Source: Corylus avellana (Eukaryota; Streptophyta; Magnoliopsida; Fagales; Betulaceae). Taken from it: a DNA stretch of 64,000 nucleotides. A program made the translations under genes and the position numbers. Each line of letters opens with the position of its first letter. The stretch's first letter is position 1. The stretch is from assembly GCF_901000735.1 (NCBI RefSeq), contig NC_081541.1, forward strand, positions 20,745,841 through 20,809,840. Reading direction: 5' to 3'. The notes under the pieces are model-generated. The model was not told where the DNA came from. It saw only the letters and a list, made by a program, of their open reading frames with translations, and did no database searches. Positions 1 to 11,866 of the stretch are shown here, in pieces.

Positions 1-985
1 ACTCGAGTCAAAAAGGCTACAAAACCAAACTAACCATGACATAAATGAAATCAAAAATTTTCACATTTTGACGTGAACACTCAATACTTTGAGGCAAGAG
101 GTCCAGTTACTCAATGAAAAGTTATCAATGATCTTTTATTTATATTATTATTATTATTATTATTTTCATCTTATATATGCCAAAGTGTCCATCTAATAAG
201 TCATCCAATTTCATCGAAGATACAGAAACACACATATCAAACCTCATGTCATACCTCACAAATCATGTGCTAATATGCTTGTGTGATCAGATCAAACGTG
301 TGGTTTTTCAACTGTCTTAAGCAAGTAATCAAACTAACAAATTCTCTCATCAGATCATGTGTTCAAAATTTTAAGCTCTCTGATGAATTCAAGCCACAAT
401 TCTTTTAGATTAACTTAAAATTTTAGGGCAAACATGAACATGCAAATTTTTTTTTTTTCTCTTTTTTTTTTTCAAAAATAAACAAACAAACAGCAAAACA
501 AATAACATGAAATTGGGACAAAGTGTGTGAAAACAACATGTGTGCCCATACCCCCAAACTTAAATGACACATTGTCCCCAATGTGTCTAAATTAAGGAAA
601 GAATGTACCCGGGAGATGGACGACATCGTCTTGGAAAGCATGGCTCATAGCCCACTCCCAAACTTGAATTGAAGCACACTTGTCCCTTCAAAATAAGAAA
701 ACACGAAAACAAGTAAAAAGAGCAAAACAACTAAAGATAAACAACAAGTTAAAGGAAACACACAAAAATAAAATGACAGGATAAACTATGGGGTGTCTCC
801 CATGAGCTCTAAGTTTAACGTCTTCAGCCAAATAGTGGTCCCCGCTCAATGCTATTCAGAAGATGATGCGCTTGATGGTGGTGCTACATATTGGATGGAC
901 TAGAGTGCCAAATCTTCATCTCTTGGTACTAACTTTACTTCAAGATATGGCTTGACTCTGTGTCCATTAACCTTGAATGACTGAT
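1..985 (-). other. Noncoding 3' region of the Athila-type element
   Basis: No convincing coding frame is present between the integrase end and the window edge. The stretch about 20-790 matches about 46420-47100 of the second element in the same orientation, including the paired words around 'cccatacccccaaactt' and 'gaggtccagttactcaatga'. A TTA/ATT microsatellite sits near 145-165 and homopolymer T runs near 450-475. Athila elements can carry an env-like frame here; I see none intact. Confidence 0.6.
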
Positions 986-2039
986 TTATCTGTGGGTTGT
1001 GAACCTCCAAAGCTCCATGTGGAAATACTTATGTAACAATGCAAGGTCCAGACCATCTTGACTTAAGCTTTCCAGAGAAAGTTTCAATCTTGAACTATAG
1101 ATCAATACCTTCTGTCCTACTTGAAACTCCTTCCTAACCAGTTGCTTGTCATGGTATGCTTTGGTTCTGTCCTTGTAGAGCTTGGCATTCCCATATGCAT
1201 CACGCCTCAATTCCTCCAGTTCATTTAGTTGGAGCTTCCTTTTGTCACCAGCTTGCTTCATATCAAAATTAAACTTCTTGATGGCCTAGTACACTTTGTG
1301 TTCCAATTCCACTAGTAGATGACATGCTTTTCCAAAAATCAGACGATATGGAGACATACCAATAGGTGTCTTGTAAGCAGTCCTATAAGCCTATAGTGCA
1401 TCATTCAAGCGTAGTAACCAAACCTTCCTACTGGGATTCACTATCCTTTCAAGGATACCTTTGATCTCTCTGTTGTTGATTTCCAGTTGACCAATGGTTT
1501 GGGGATGGTATAGAGTACCAACCTTATGAGTGATGCCATACTTCTTTACCACTAAGTTAAACGCATAGTTGTTGAAGTGGCTCCCTCCATCACTAATGAT
1601 TGCCCTTGGTGTCCCAAATCTAGCAAAAATGTTTTCCTGCAGAAACTTCACAACCACTTTATGATCATTAGTCCTTGAGGGGACAACCTCAAGGACTAAT
1701 GATCATTCACCCATTTAGACACATAATCCACACCCACAAGAATATATAAATAACCAAATGAGCTAGGAAATGGTCCCATGAAGTCAATACCCAGACATCG
1801 AAAAGCTCTACCACTTGAATATTTTGCAATGGCATTTTATTTCTAGATGAGATGTTACCTATCTTTTGGCATCTATCACAAGAGTTGCAAAACAAGAAAG
1901 TATCTTTAAACACATTAGGCCAATAGAAACCAGATTGTAATACCTTAAGAGTTGTTCTCTTTACCCCAAAGTGTCCACCACAAGCAAACTGATGACAATA
2001 CTGCAAAATACTCAAGTGCTCTTCTTCTGGGACACACAT
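986..2039 (-). pseudogene. Integrase domain of the Athila-type element, broken
   Basis: The N-terminal zinc-binding part is at about 1850-2039 (CHQFACGGHFGVKRT followed by CNSCDRCQK, an HHCC arrangement). The catalytic core follows: a frameshifted first Asp region near 1720-1760, the second Asp in AIISDGGSHF, and the Glu in the stretch NNREIKGILE. The C-terminal part at 986-1261 has the family pattern [18 protein letters not shown]. Stops and frameshifts separate at least three pieces. Between the first Asp and the rest lies a perfect 20-bp inverted repeat (1661-1706) that is not part of a normal integrase. It would insert element cDNA into the genome; this copy cannot encode an intact enzyme. 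Confidence 0.85.
1661..1706. repeat. Perfect 20-bp hairpin with 6-base loop inside the integrase core
   Basis: Left arm 1661-1680 (atgatcattagtccttgagg) and right arm 1687-1706 are exact reverse complements separated by ggacaa. The left-arm side fits the expected integrase frame (the residues TNDH lead into the next motif), while the other arm replaces sequence that should encode the preceding residues. This looks like a local template switch during copying. Confidence 0.85.
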
Positions 2040-2534
2040 TCAAACGATTTGATCAGGGTAAAATTTAAACAAATAAGGGTCATCCCAGTGGTATTGTCTA
2101 GATATAAACATTAACCTCTTCCTTTCTTGACTAGACATACCTGGAGGGAAGACCTTAGCAATTATATAATTCACAATATCTGCATACCATGGGAGTTGGA
2201 TATCAACTGCAAACAACTGCTCATCTGGAAAATTTTTGTTCAATAGAAGCTCATCTCCTTCCTCCTCATGGAGTAGTCTGAATAAGTGATCTGCCACCAC
2301 ATTCTCACTGCCCTTCTTATCTCTAATCTCATGGTCAAACTCTTGCAGCAATAATACCCATCTGATCAATCTAGGTTTTGCATCTTTCTTAGCAAACAAA
2401 TATCTCAAATCAGCATGATCAGTGAATACAATAACCTTAGAACCAATTAGGTACAACCTAAACTTCTCCAAAGCAAATATGACAGCAAATAATTCTTTCT
2501 CAGTAGTAGAATAATTTAGTTGAGCATCATTCAA
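2040..2534 (-). pseudogene. RNase H domain and linker to integrase, Athila-type element
   Basis: The frame shows the gypsy RNase H pattern: [17 protein letters not shown] followed by [13 protein letters not shown], then [20 protein letters not shown], which carries the Asp of the family motif. This domain removes RNA from the RNA:DNA hybrid during reverse transcription. The frame ends in TGA at the junction with the integrase frame, in the same register (YPDQIV then stop then MCVPEEE). Relatives have an Arg there as far as I recall, so a CGA to TGA change by CpG decay is the likely cause. Confidence 0.85.
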
Positions 2535-2559
2535 AGTTCTAGAAGCATAATAAATGGCA

Positions 2560-3779
2560 TGAGGTACCTTATTGATTCTTTAACCCAAGACAGCTCTCAA
2601 GGTAAAGTCACTGGCATCACACATGAGCTCAAAGGGTAGACTCCAATCAGGTGCCCGCATTATGGGTGCAGATGTGAGGAGCTTTTTCAGTGTGTTGAAG
2701 TCCATTCAAACTTGGCCTCCTTCCCTAGCAATGCACAGAGGGGTCTAGAGATCTTAGAGAAATTCTTGATAAACCTTCTATAGAACCCAGCATGTCCAAG
2801 AAAACTCCTCACCCCCTTCACTGTCAGAGGTGGGGAAGTTTGGAGATGATGTCAATCTTAGCCTTATCCACCTCAATGCCCTTGCTTGAAATAGCATGAC
2901 CCAATACAATTCCCTGTTGAACCATGAAGTGGCATTTTTCCCAATTGAGCACTAGGTTGCATTCTTCACATCTCTTGAGAACATTCTTCAAATGGTTGAG
3001 GCATTCATCGAAACTAGACCTAAAAACACTAAAGTCATCCATAAATACCTCAATGGATTTCTCCACCATGTTTGAAAAAATGCTCGTCATGCATCTTTGG
3101 AATGTGGCTGGAGCATTGCATAATCCAAATGGCATCCTTCTATAGGTGAATGTACCAAAAGGGCATTTGAAGGTGGTCTTCTCCTGATCCTCTGGTGCTA
3201 TTGCAATCTAATTATAGCCACTGTACCCATCCAAGAAATAGTAGTAGCTATGGCCAACTAACCTCTCCAGCATTTGATCAATGAAGGGTAATGGAAAATG
3301 GTCTTTTCTTGTTACCTTGTTCAGCTTTCTATAATCAATACATACCCTCCAACCGGTGGTTATTATTGTAGATATCAGCTCATCATCTTCATTCTTCACC
3401 ACTAAGATCCCACTCTTTTTGAAACTACTTAGACTGGACTGACCCATTTACTGTCTGAGATGGGGTAGATAATGCCCACATCTAGTAGTTTTAATACCTC
3501 TGCCTTAACTACCTCCTTCATGTGTGGATTGAGTCTTCTCTGTGCATCCCTAGTTGGCTTTGCTTCGTCTTCAAGGAAGATTTGATGCATGCACTTGGCT
3601 GGACTTATTCCCTTGATGTCGACAATGGTCCACCCCAGAGTAGTTTTATGGTCTCTAAGAACTCTCAACAACTTTTCTTCTTCCCCACAACTCAAATTTG
3701 CAACAATTATGACTGGTAGTGTCTTGTTCTCTCCTAGGTAGGCATATATTAGGTGTTCTGGCAATTGCTTTAATTCCAA
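2560..3779 (-). pseudogene. Reverse transcriptase domain, Athila-type element, broken
   Basis: From 5' to 3' on the minus strand: a linker with RRLNPHMKEVVKAEVLKLLD and SKWVSPV (3429-3779), then WRVCIDYRKLNKVTRKDHFPLPFIDQ compressed by a frameshift with FLDGYSGYN (3208-3447), then MPFGLCNAPATFQRCM and the active-site motif FMDD in VFMDDFSVF (2824-3135). The remainder to 2560 is out of frame. These are the classic motifs of a gypsy RT. Three frame breaks make it inactive. Confidence 0.85.
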
Positions 3780-3971
3780 CTTTGGTGCCTAGACAATAGA
3801 AGGAACAAGAGAGGTATTAGTAGGCTCAAGAATCTCAAAGGGAGGGGTGTACTTACTTGAATATTTTGGAGAGGCCTCAAGAAGGTGAACAGTTTCAATG
3901 ATGTCATCAGTAACATCTTCAAGTTCTGGCTCAATATCTTGCCTTGTGAAACTATGGGTGAGGGTGCCCTC

Positions 3972-4526
3972 CTATGAATCTTTATAAGGGTCCTGCAAAA
4001 CTGGTTCACTAACACTTTGGATCATACAAACATCAAGACACTCTAAATCATCATGAGGTAATTTCATTGCATCAAATATTTTGAACTCTATTGTCTCACC
4101 ATTCACCTTTATACTTACAGTACCCTTTTTCACACCTATTGTAGTATCAGCAGTTCTCATAAAGGGTCTTCCTAAGATGATAGGCAAGGGTGATGGCATA
4201 GGGGATTCCTCCACATCCAACACAATGAAATCAACAAGTAAAATAAATGTACCTACATTTACCAACACATCCTCAAGTATACCTCTTGGTCTTTTGATAC
4301 TTCTGTCTACCAATTGCAAGGTGACTAAGGTTGGTTGAAGTTCCCCCAAACCCAACTTTCCATATACTGTGTAAGGTAGCAAATTGACCCCTGCTCCCAG
4401 ATCCAGCAATGCATGCTCAAAAAGATGATCTCCTATCCTGCAAGGAATGGTAAAACTACCCGGATCTGTTAGCTTTGGTGGTAATTTTCTCAACAAAACT
4501 GCACTTACCTCTTTTGTAAGGGCCAC
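3972..4526 (-). pseudogene. Aspartic protease domain, Athila-type element
   Basis: The open frame of 184 codons contains LPPKLTDPGSFTIPC, then HALLDLGAGVNLLPYTVY with the catalytic Asp, and a C-terminal ILGRPFMRTADTTIGV flap-like motif. The DLGA in place of DSGA or DTGA is common in Athila/Tat proteases. It would process the Gag-Pol polyprotein. This stretch is open internally, but the flanking frames are broken, so no intact polyprotein is possible. Confidence 0.85.
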
Positions 4527-4594
4527 TGTCTCATGCTCCTGAAACTTCCTTTTGTTAGTGCAACATCCTTTAAAAATTTTGCATAAGAAGGAAT

Positions 4595-6393
4595 CTATGT
4601 GATTGCATCTAATAAAGGAATGTTGATTTCTACTTTCCTCAAGGTCTCAAAGATATCCATGAGTTGCTTTTCTTTCTTTGGTTTGACTAACCTTTGAGGG
4701 AAGGGTGGTGCCTTCACCTTCTCCATTTTGTTTACCTTGGAAGTTGATACTTCATCAGGAGATGCTTGAGGTGGCTCTTCAATTCCTATGACCTTGCCAT
4801 ATCTAAGAACTGTGACTGCTTTCAACTATTGATGACCCTCTGGATTGGGTATTATTTGGGATGGAAATTCACACTACTTTCTTTCACTCAGCTCCTTTGC
4901 CATTTGCCCCATTTGCACTTCTAGTCTTTGGATAGCTTGCTCGGTCCTTTGAATGGACTGTTCATGCTTGGCCTTGGTTTGTTTTTGATCAGTCATAAAC
5001 TACTGTTGAGAAGTCACCAGGGTGTGTATCATCTTCTCCAGTTGGTTCAACTTTGACTCTTGAGTTGGCTAGCTTGCTTGTTGGGGACCCTTATGTTGTC
5101 CTTGATTGTTACTCTATGAGAAATTTGGATGGTTGCACCACCCTGGATTGTAGGTGTTGGAGTACAGATTATTCTTGTAGGGGTAATTGTTTTGTCCCAC
5201 ATAATTCACCTCTTCTTAATTTGCAAATGGAGATAAAGGACACATTATAGTAGTGTGATCTAAATGGGAACATATAGCACATACCTGGATTGGTGTGTCC
5301 TTTTGAATAGGTGAGATGTTCTGAGCAGTCATGGCTTTAACAATCATATCTAACTTCTTTTCTACAGTAGGCATCTGATTTGGAGATCCCCCATTGAAGT
5401 TCACTTCATACATGCCTTTGCTTTTTACTCCTCACTTTCCTCTAGAGCAGAATTGTTGGGAATGCTCACTTAGTGTTTCAAAAAGCTCCATTGCTTCCTC
5501 ACTGCTCATTTCCATAAGTCCTCATCCACAAGCTGAATCAACCATCCCTTTGTTAATATCATCTAAACCTTCATAGAAAATTTGTACCTGGTCATCTTGA
5601 GGGATGTTGTGATGTGGACACTTGAGAAGCAGTGAATTGAAGTGATCTCATGCCTCAAAGAAAAGATCTCCATCTCTTTGTTGGAACATTTGAAGTTCCC
5701 TTTTAAGATGTCTTGTGCTTTGAGATGGGAAAAACTTCTTCAGAAACTTAGTGGCTAATTCTTTCCAAGTTTGGATAGAATCTGCAGGCTAAGAATTATA
5801 CCACAGTTTAGCATTATCTTTCAAAGAGAAAGGAAAGAGGACTAACCTGAGCCTCTCTAGAGTTAGGCCTTGGATGTGCTGCAATTTGCATAGATCAAAG
5901 AACTCCCTGAGATGCAAGTTAGGATCTTCAGTAGGTGTGCCCCAGAAGTGAGTCAATGCATTAAGGATTTGAGGAGAAATATAATAGTTGCCTTCCACCT
6001 CTGGTTGATATGCTATGCATGATAGCTGATTGAGGTTCATTGGGACAAACACCTGCTTCATTGGTCTCCACACCGGTGGTGGATTTGCTTCTAGTGGTCT
6101 TGGCACTATTGGTGGATTCTCTTGCAAATCTTCCATTATGCTCTCAAAATTTCTTCCTCTTCTTCTTTGTCTCTAGGTCTTTGTCAAATTGTCCGCTCAA
6201 TTTCGGGATCAAGTGGAATGAAAGTTGAATCTTGAGATCGACGACCTTGCATCAATTGAATTGCTTCTTCAGTCAAAGCAGCTTCAGTACTACTTGTCCG
6301 GATGCTCCTTGGAACTGCGCTAGATCGAAGGTTGGTTCGCTCGATCGTACTCGGTTGACGTTCGATCACAGTAATAGAATCGCGAGTCCACAA
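4595..6393 (-). pseudogene. Gag region of the Athila-type element, broken
   Basis: The N-terminal capsid part lies at 5789-6136 (FWGTPTEDPNLHLREFFDLC and LRLVLFPFSLKDNAKLWYNS, a typical retrotransposon gag signature). A CCHC zinc knuckle follows at about 5230-5310 (CAICSHLDHTTIMC). A glutamine-rich, probably coiled-coil stretch lies near 4890-5040 and a lysine/proline-rich linker at 4595-4825. The piece at 6184-6393 is the probable N-terminus. At least four frame breaks are present. Gag forms the virus-like particle in the cytoplasm. Confidence 0.8.
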
Positions 6394-6524
6394 ACCTGAA
6401 ACAAAAAAACAGAAAAGTTAAGAAAAACGGAAAATCTTTTTGATTTTTGATAAAAACAACATTTAAAATTGAAAATTAAAATAACACAATTAAAGAGAAA
6501 TAATTCTAAACAAAATTTGCCGCA

Positions 6525-6543
6525 ATCCCCGGCAACGGCGCCA
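6525..6543 (-). other. Primer-binding site matching the 3' end of tRNA-Asp
   Basis: On the minus strand the 19 bases read TGGCGCCGTTGCCGGGGAT, complementary to the 3' end of plant tRNA-Asp including CCA. It lies 6 bases from the inner end of the 5' LTR, as expected for a site that primes minus-strand cDNA. It is not a tRNA gene. Confidence 0.9.
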
Positions 6544-6549
6544 AAAACT

Positions 6550-7892
6550 TGTTGTCACAATTACCTACCTAAATTAATAGGCAAATAATTGGATGTTTTA
6601 CCCGTAAGTGCACGAGGTCAACATAGTAGTATAGTGTGCAAATACGGGGTCATTCCCACAAGGATTGCTGAATTTTGTCTAAAATTAATTCCAAAGTAAA
6701 TCAAGACAAAGATTGATTTTTGATTTGATGATAATAGAAAGGTAGGGCTTTGATATCCACCACTAATTATATTCAATTAATATATCAATATGCCAATATT
6801 TTGATCATGTTATGAATGTCTAATGTTTGTCAACCTAAGGGCATGGGTGTATACTCCTTAAGCTATAGATTTCCCTACGCAACAAGTTAGGCATGTGTGT
6901 ATACTCCAACTCTTTTCTTTCTTAAAGGATTTAACATGGGTGTGTGCTAAGTTGTTCTTTAAGAAAGCATCATTTCTATGGAAATCGACAAACACATGAG
7001 GCCTAGGGCATGGGTGTGTACTCCCGGTTCCCCATTTTGATTAACCCAAGAATCAAGTGTGGATATATTTTGTTACTTATGTTAAACCCAGGACTCGATC
7101 ATCCAAATTGATTTAACTAACTAATCCATACCACATGCATATGTTGATTAGGCACACACATATGAGGAATTCATAAAAGCAGGCATTAATCAAGTTAAAT
7201 ATCACAACATGATCATCACAAGGGCGCCAATATTGAATATTAACTAAACATAACTAGGGCTTCAATCTAGCCCTACTAAATAAATTAGTTATACATAAGT
7301 TTGATGTTATATTCATAAAATAAAAATAAAATAAAGGAAAAGAATAAACCCGAAACTTGAACTTGAAGAGTTCCAATTCTTCTCCTTGGAAAAGCGTGTA
7401 TTCTAGAGGCTTAAGGGTCTATTTATAGGCCTTTAGGAATACTCTAGAAACCCTAAAAATCGTAGGGTTTGAGCCCTAATTCGCACTAAGCTACAAAACC
7501 CTAAAAGTTGCTCTTTCCATATTAAGGCTGGCAGCTGACTTGGCCATCATGAAGGGGTGTGCTCGATCGTAGCTCGTGTGTGATCGATCGCAGGTCTGCA
7601 ATTGATCCTCTATGTGTTAGCGCTCGATCGCGGTTGCCTTGCGTGTTGCAGTCCTCGCCTGTAGTGCGCTCGATCGCAGCTCCCCTGCGATTGATCGCAC
7701 TACCAGAGCCTCCAAAATTCCCAAAATAGATCTTTTATGCTCAAGCCTTCCAAAATTGCTTCTTTTTCTTCCAATGACCTACAAAATCAAGGAAAACACA
7801 TAAAAGAACTAAAATGGCCTAAATTAACCAAAAATAAAGGATTAACACATGCAAGTTAAGGGCTAAAAATATGAATATTTTAGCACTTAACA
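6550..7892 (-). repeat. 5' LTR of the Athila-type element
   Basis: The LTR begins TGTTAAGTGC at 7892 (minus strand) and ends in ACA at 6550, next to the primer site. Its length of 1343 bp agrees with the 1336 bp left in the related LTR at 38176-45759 after subtracting its insertions. The inner 200 bp align well with 38176-38380. A cluster of CGATCG-type palindromes lies at about 7560-7705. The outer 5 bp of target duplication cannot be checked because the other end is outside the window. Confidence 0.85.
7418..7428 (-). promoter_or_regulatory. Probable TATA box of the LTR promoter
   Basis: The minus strand reads CTATAAATAGA, a near-consensus plant TATA box. The identical 11 bases occur in the related LTR at 41587-41597 in the same relative place, which supports function over chance. 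Confidence 0.6.
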
Positions 7893-9788
7893 AACTACAA
7901 GATGCTATAAAACACGCTATGCAAATCTTTATGCCATAATCTCAGTCATGCACAACAATAATTAATAAAATTAGTACAATTAAGTAAGAATAGCTAGTTA
8001 TAAAATGAGTAGCCACTTTCTTCTACTTTTCTTGCAAAATAGTTGTTTTATCCTTTGACCTGACATTACAACTTTACCATGAGCGTTGCACGTTGGCTTG
8101 TCCCAAAGGACCTATATGCTCATCCTGTCGTCACAAGGGAGAGCTACTAGGTTGGGAACTTCCCTAGGTGCAGGCCACCTGGCTGATAGCACATACCTTC
8201 TTGTAACCGTCCTTCGGTGTGCTTGCCATGCTACCCATGTGGTACCGATCTTGACTATAATCGTGCCCCGGGGTTAAACATTTATGAACATGAATGCACA
8301 TGTAACATTTTATATGATCTTGTAAGCTCATCTATAATGGTATAATATACCCTGAAACTTTGTGAGCTCCTTTCATTAATAATCACATTCATGCATAACT
8401 CATAAAAATAAGGTAATTGTAATACGTAACATTCTTAAACAATGACATATGATCGAATAAAACTTTGCATTAAAATATGAAAGGAAGTGCAATTGAAAAT
8501 CATGTAAGTGGATTCTTTATAAAATCCCCAACATTTTTTCAAAGATTTATAATAAAATATGTTGGGGTTTTTGGTGTTGTGTCCCCTTACCTGGCATCAC
8601 ATGTCCTTCATTTTGAATCCACATCCAACTCACAATTCCTACAACGGAGGTAAAAAGTACCTTAGTCATCAATTCATTTACAAAGTCATCAATTTATTTA
8701 CAAGTTTCAATCATGTATCACTTTGGTTAAGGATCATATCTCTAATCTCTATCCCTTCACTGTCTATCCTTAGTCAAAACATAAATCCATCATCTATTTA
8801 CCTAAATTCAAAACCGAAACATCATCAATACATTAATTCCTCAAAATCAAAGAGTTGTCTAGTAAGCAGTGATCCAACTTTTGATCATCAAAGCAAACTC
8901 AAGGCTTGTCCCAATTTTTGGTTAACAAAACAAGAACCCAAAAAAATTAGTCAATCGCTTAACAACCCAAAAATCATTATTACCAAATACCACAAATCGA
9001 AACCCATTCGCAATTTTATCCAACAAACCCATGAATTAATAATATCCATCAAAACGAAGCATGTTGTATAACACGTTACTTTAGATGTCAATCAAATGGG
9101 TCTAGTAGGCATTCAGCGCTTTCATCTTAGCACTTAGGTGTCTTGGCATGAATCTATCAAGATGTAGTCATAAAACTTTATAATTAATCCTAAATGAATA
9201 AAAATATTTTGACTACCACATACCAAAAAATGGTGGCCTACTAGGATCATTAACCTATCCAATTAATTTTCCAAATCGCAGGTACTTTAACTACTTGACA
9301 GCTTGATCTATTAAACTTGGAAAAATCATAACTATTTCAATTAAACTCAGAATGACATGAAATTTGGCTTGAAATTTTTCTTATTCAAGGACTCACAACA
9401 TATCCAAAAATCATTGCAACCTATAACTTTTTGGTACCTCAAAAGGCCCTCGAAATTCTGTGCCTCTGTTTGACTGAAATTCCTGTTTTGACACTTGCAT
9501 CTTCTAAAATCATAACTCCTTCTACATGTGTCCAAAAATCATGAAACCACTTTTAAAATATTCCTTTCTCATCAATATACAAGCTTTTAAAAAAAATTTA
9601 TTTAAGGTCTCTCATTGAATTTTTGGTGTCCAAAACAATGTGACTTTTCTTTCAATAACCCACTAAATTTCTAACTAGCAATATCCATCATCTTTCACAT
9701 TAAGTCTATTTACCTATAAAATTGCAAATCCTCTTTATCCTTGATATTAAGATCACCTTTATTCTATGGTATAAATTTCAGGGTATTA
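7893..9788 (-). mobile_element. Partial LTR of another element, cut by the Athila insertion
   Basis: On the minus strand the right edge reads TGTAATACCCTGAAATT, a common start for long plant gypsy LTRs. It begins exactly where the copia integrase frame at 9789 stops. The other end is not seen because the Athila LTR starts at 7893. Within it, 8080-8280 is relatively GC-rich and noncoding. There is no convincing gene; the open frame at 8559-9071 has low-complexity composition and no recognisable domain. Confidence 0.55.
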
Positions 9789-11522
9789 CAACATGTTCTC
9801 AACAAGGGATTTGACTTTTGAAAATATTGAAATGCTTCCCTTTTGAATCGCATTGGATATAGCCATGAGTATTTAGAAAAATCATCCATAAACACAATAT
9901 AATATTTAGAACCTTTAACAGAAGAACATAGAGAAGATCAAACACCCAAATGTATTAATTCTAAAGGACATGATGACCGAGACAAAGACAATTTAAAAGG
10001 TAGTTTATGACTCTTTCCTAAAGGACAGGACCCACAAAATGGTGCACGTTTGTGCATTCAATGAATGCTTATTAACTTATTGAAGGATAACTGACTCAAT
10101 GTGGAGGCAGAGAGATGTCCTAAACGTTGATGCCAAACAGAAGACGTTGTGGATCTACAGAGAAACGCCACAGGAGACTTGAACAGATGCTGACCCAAAC
10201 AAATAGGGTAAACTCCAATTTCACTCTTGCCATGGAAAAGTGTCCTCCCCGACTTGATGTCCTTGATCCAAAAATCAGAACCAATGAGTATAAAAGCACA
10301 ATGGTTATCTCGGGCAAAGCAATTTACTGATAAAAGATTAGTAGAAACATTGGGATAATGAAGTATTTGCTTTAAAATAAAAGGATGAGATTTATAAGGC
10401 AGAATTGAAGAACCAATATTCGAGATAGGCAAACCTGCACCGTTTCCAACTATGACCTTGTCCTTCCCTCTATATTCATTATGGAGAGATAGGTTTGCTA
10501 GGTCTGGTGTGATGTGTTCAGCAGCTCCACTATCTGTGTACCATGTATCTTCAGTCTCAGTCCCCATGGCAGTGGACGTTGCAACCATAGCTGCAAGTTT
10601 CTTTGTAGGTACCCCTCCCTTTGTATTTATGGTCCATACAGTGAAAACAATTGATTACAAAATGATTTGTCCTACCATAGATTTGGCATGGAGAGTGTGG
10701 CCTTGTTGAATCCGAGATTGGTGGCTTATGGAAACCTGAGTGGTTGTTAAGTGGAGGTGCCGAAGAGAAATCATGCTTAGGACGACAATCTAAATGTGAT
10801 TTGAAGTATGGAGGACCTCCTCTACCACAGTTAGGTCTGGATCGATTTGTGTACATGGCTAAAGTGATGCTTTCTGTAGGATTCGCAAAAAGCTCTTGTT
10901 GTTGCAATTCAGCACTCAACAACAGCCCAACAACATTGTCAAAAGAGAAAGGCATTTCACGAGTTTGAATCAAATTCACTGTCGCTTCAAAGGATAACCC
11001 AACACCATTAAAAATCAATAGAGTCAGATCGTCTTCATCCATTAGTTTACATGCCAAGGCTAGATCATCAGCAATAGAGTTCATTTTGTCAACAAAATCA
11101 GAGATTAAGAGATTTCCTCTTTTGCTGGTTCAAGGTTGATGCTTGAGTTGAAGTATTTTGGATCAGGATTAAGAGGCATAACTTTTCTTCAACGATGCCC
11201 AGACTTCTCGTGAAGTAGAGAGATGGACTACTATGCACAAAACACTTGGGCTAAGCGTGGATGTGATCCAGCTCAGCACTGTCTGGTCTTGTTGTTGCCA
11301 TTTGAGATAGGATGGATCAACTTCAGCTATTGTTTTTCCACTATTGTCATGAAGATATTTGGCTAGACATGGATTTGTTCCTTTGACAAATCCAATCACA
11401 TCATTGCCTTTGAGGATTGGGAGGAATTGGGTAACCCACAAATTATAATTTGTGTGATCAAGTTTGATCAGATGAGAAAGGTTAGGCGAATTGTTGGATG
11501 CCATTGTTGGAAACCTTGACAA
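9789..11522 (-). pseudogene. Ty1/copia gag-protease-integrase remnant, truncated
   Basis: Gag starts near 11510 with MASNNSPNLSHLIKLDHTNY and the YLKWQQQDQTVLSWITSTLS signature. A degenerate zinc knuckle (CQIYGRTNHFVINC, one Cys replaced by Tyr) lies at about 10650. The aspartic protease motif WYTDSGAAEHIT follows at about 10540, and then the pre-integrase motif SVWHQRLGHLS near 10120. The integrase core begins at 9789-9900 (DDFSKYSWLYPMRFKREA) and stops abruptly where the LTR at 9788 begins. Protease before integrase with no RT in between marks copia. There is at least one frameshift, near 10570. The RT and RNase H parts would lie left of the window or are lost. Confidence 0.85.
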
Positions 11523-11866
11523 TGAATTTGTACAACAAGCTAATCAGACATGATATGCATTCATGGGATCCTTTCCTTATGTTGTCCATTAACAAGTTGG
11601 AGTTGCATAAGGAAACACGTGCATAGCATCTCAACATATATCTATACAACCAAGGCAACCATCCAAGAAAGGCATTACGTGCAATCCACATATATCTCAA
11701 CAAGGAAATATAGCTACAAACAATTGGAAAATAACATCTTGATGTAAACGACATTTATTTTCTCCTTTGTAAATTAACACCTACATCATTATATAATGCC
11801 TAGAAGTTTATGTAGTAGATGTGGAATTGAAATAAGAAAATCCATTTATTTATTCAATCTTTAGCA

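Larger units (their letters stand above)
1..7892 (-). mobile_element. Athila-type Ty3/gypsy retrotransposon, partial (3' LTR outside window)
   Basis: Read on the minus strand the order is 5' LTR (6550-7892), primer-binding site, gag, protease, RT, RNase H, integrase, then a noncoding 3' stretch running off the window edge. That order (integrase last) marks Ty3/gypsy. The primer site matching plant tRNA-Asp and the protease reading DLGA in place of the usual DSGA/DTGA fit the Athila/Tat group. All reading frames are broken by stops and frameshifts, so it is a dead copy. The second family member at 38176-48585 has about 660 bp between its matching 3' region and its 3' LTR, so the missing LTR should start roughly that far left of base 1. 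The lineage call rests on remembered family features, not a tree. Confidence 0.85.

Noticed and set aside
6525..6543. tRNA-Asp-like sequence
   Set aside because: Only the 19 bases complementary to the tRNA 3' end are present next to an LTR. It is a primer-binding site, not a tRNA gene.
8559..9071. 170-codon open frame on the plus strand
   Set aside because: Composition is Ser/Asn/Lys/Ile-rich as expected from AT-rich noncoding DNA, with no motif. It lies within a partial LTR.
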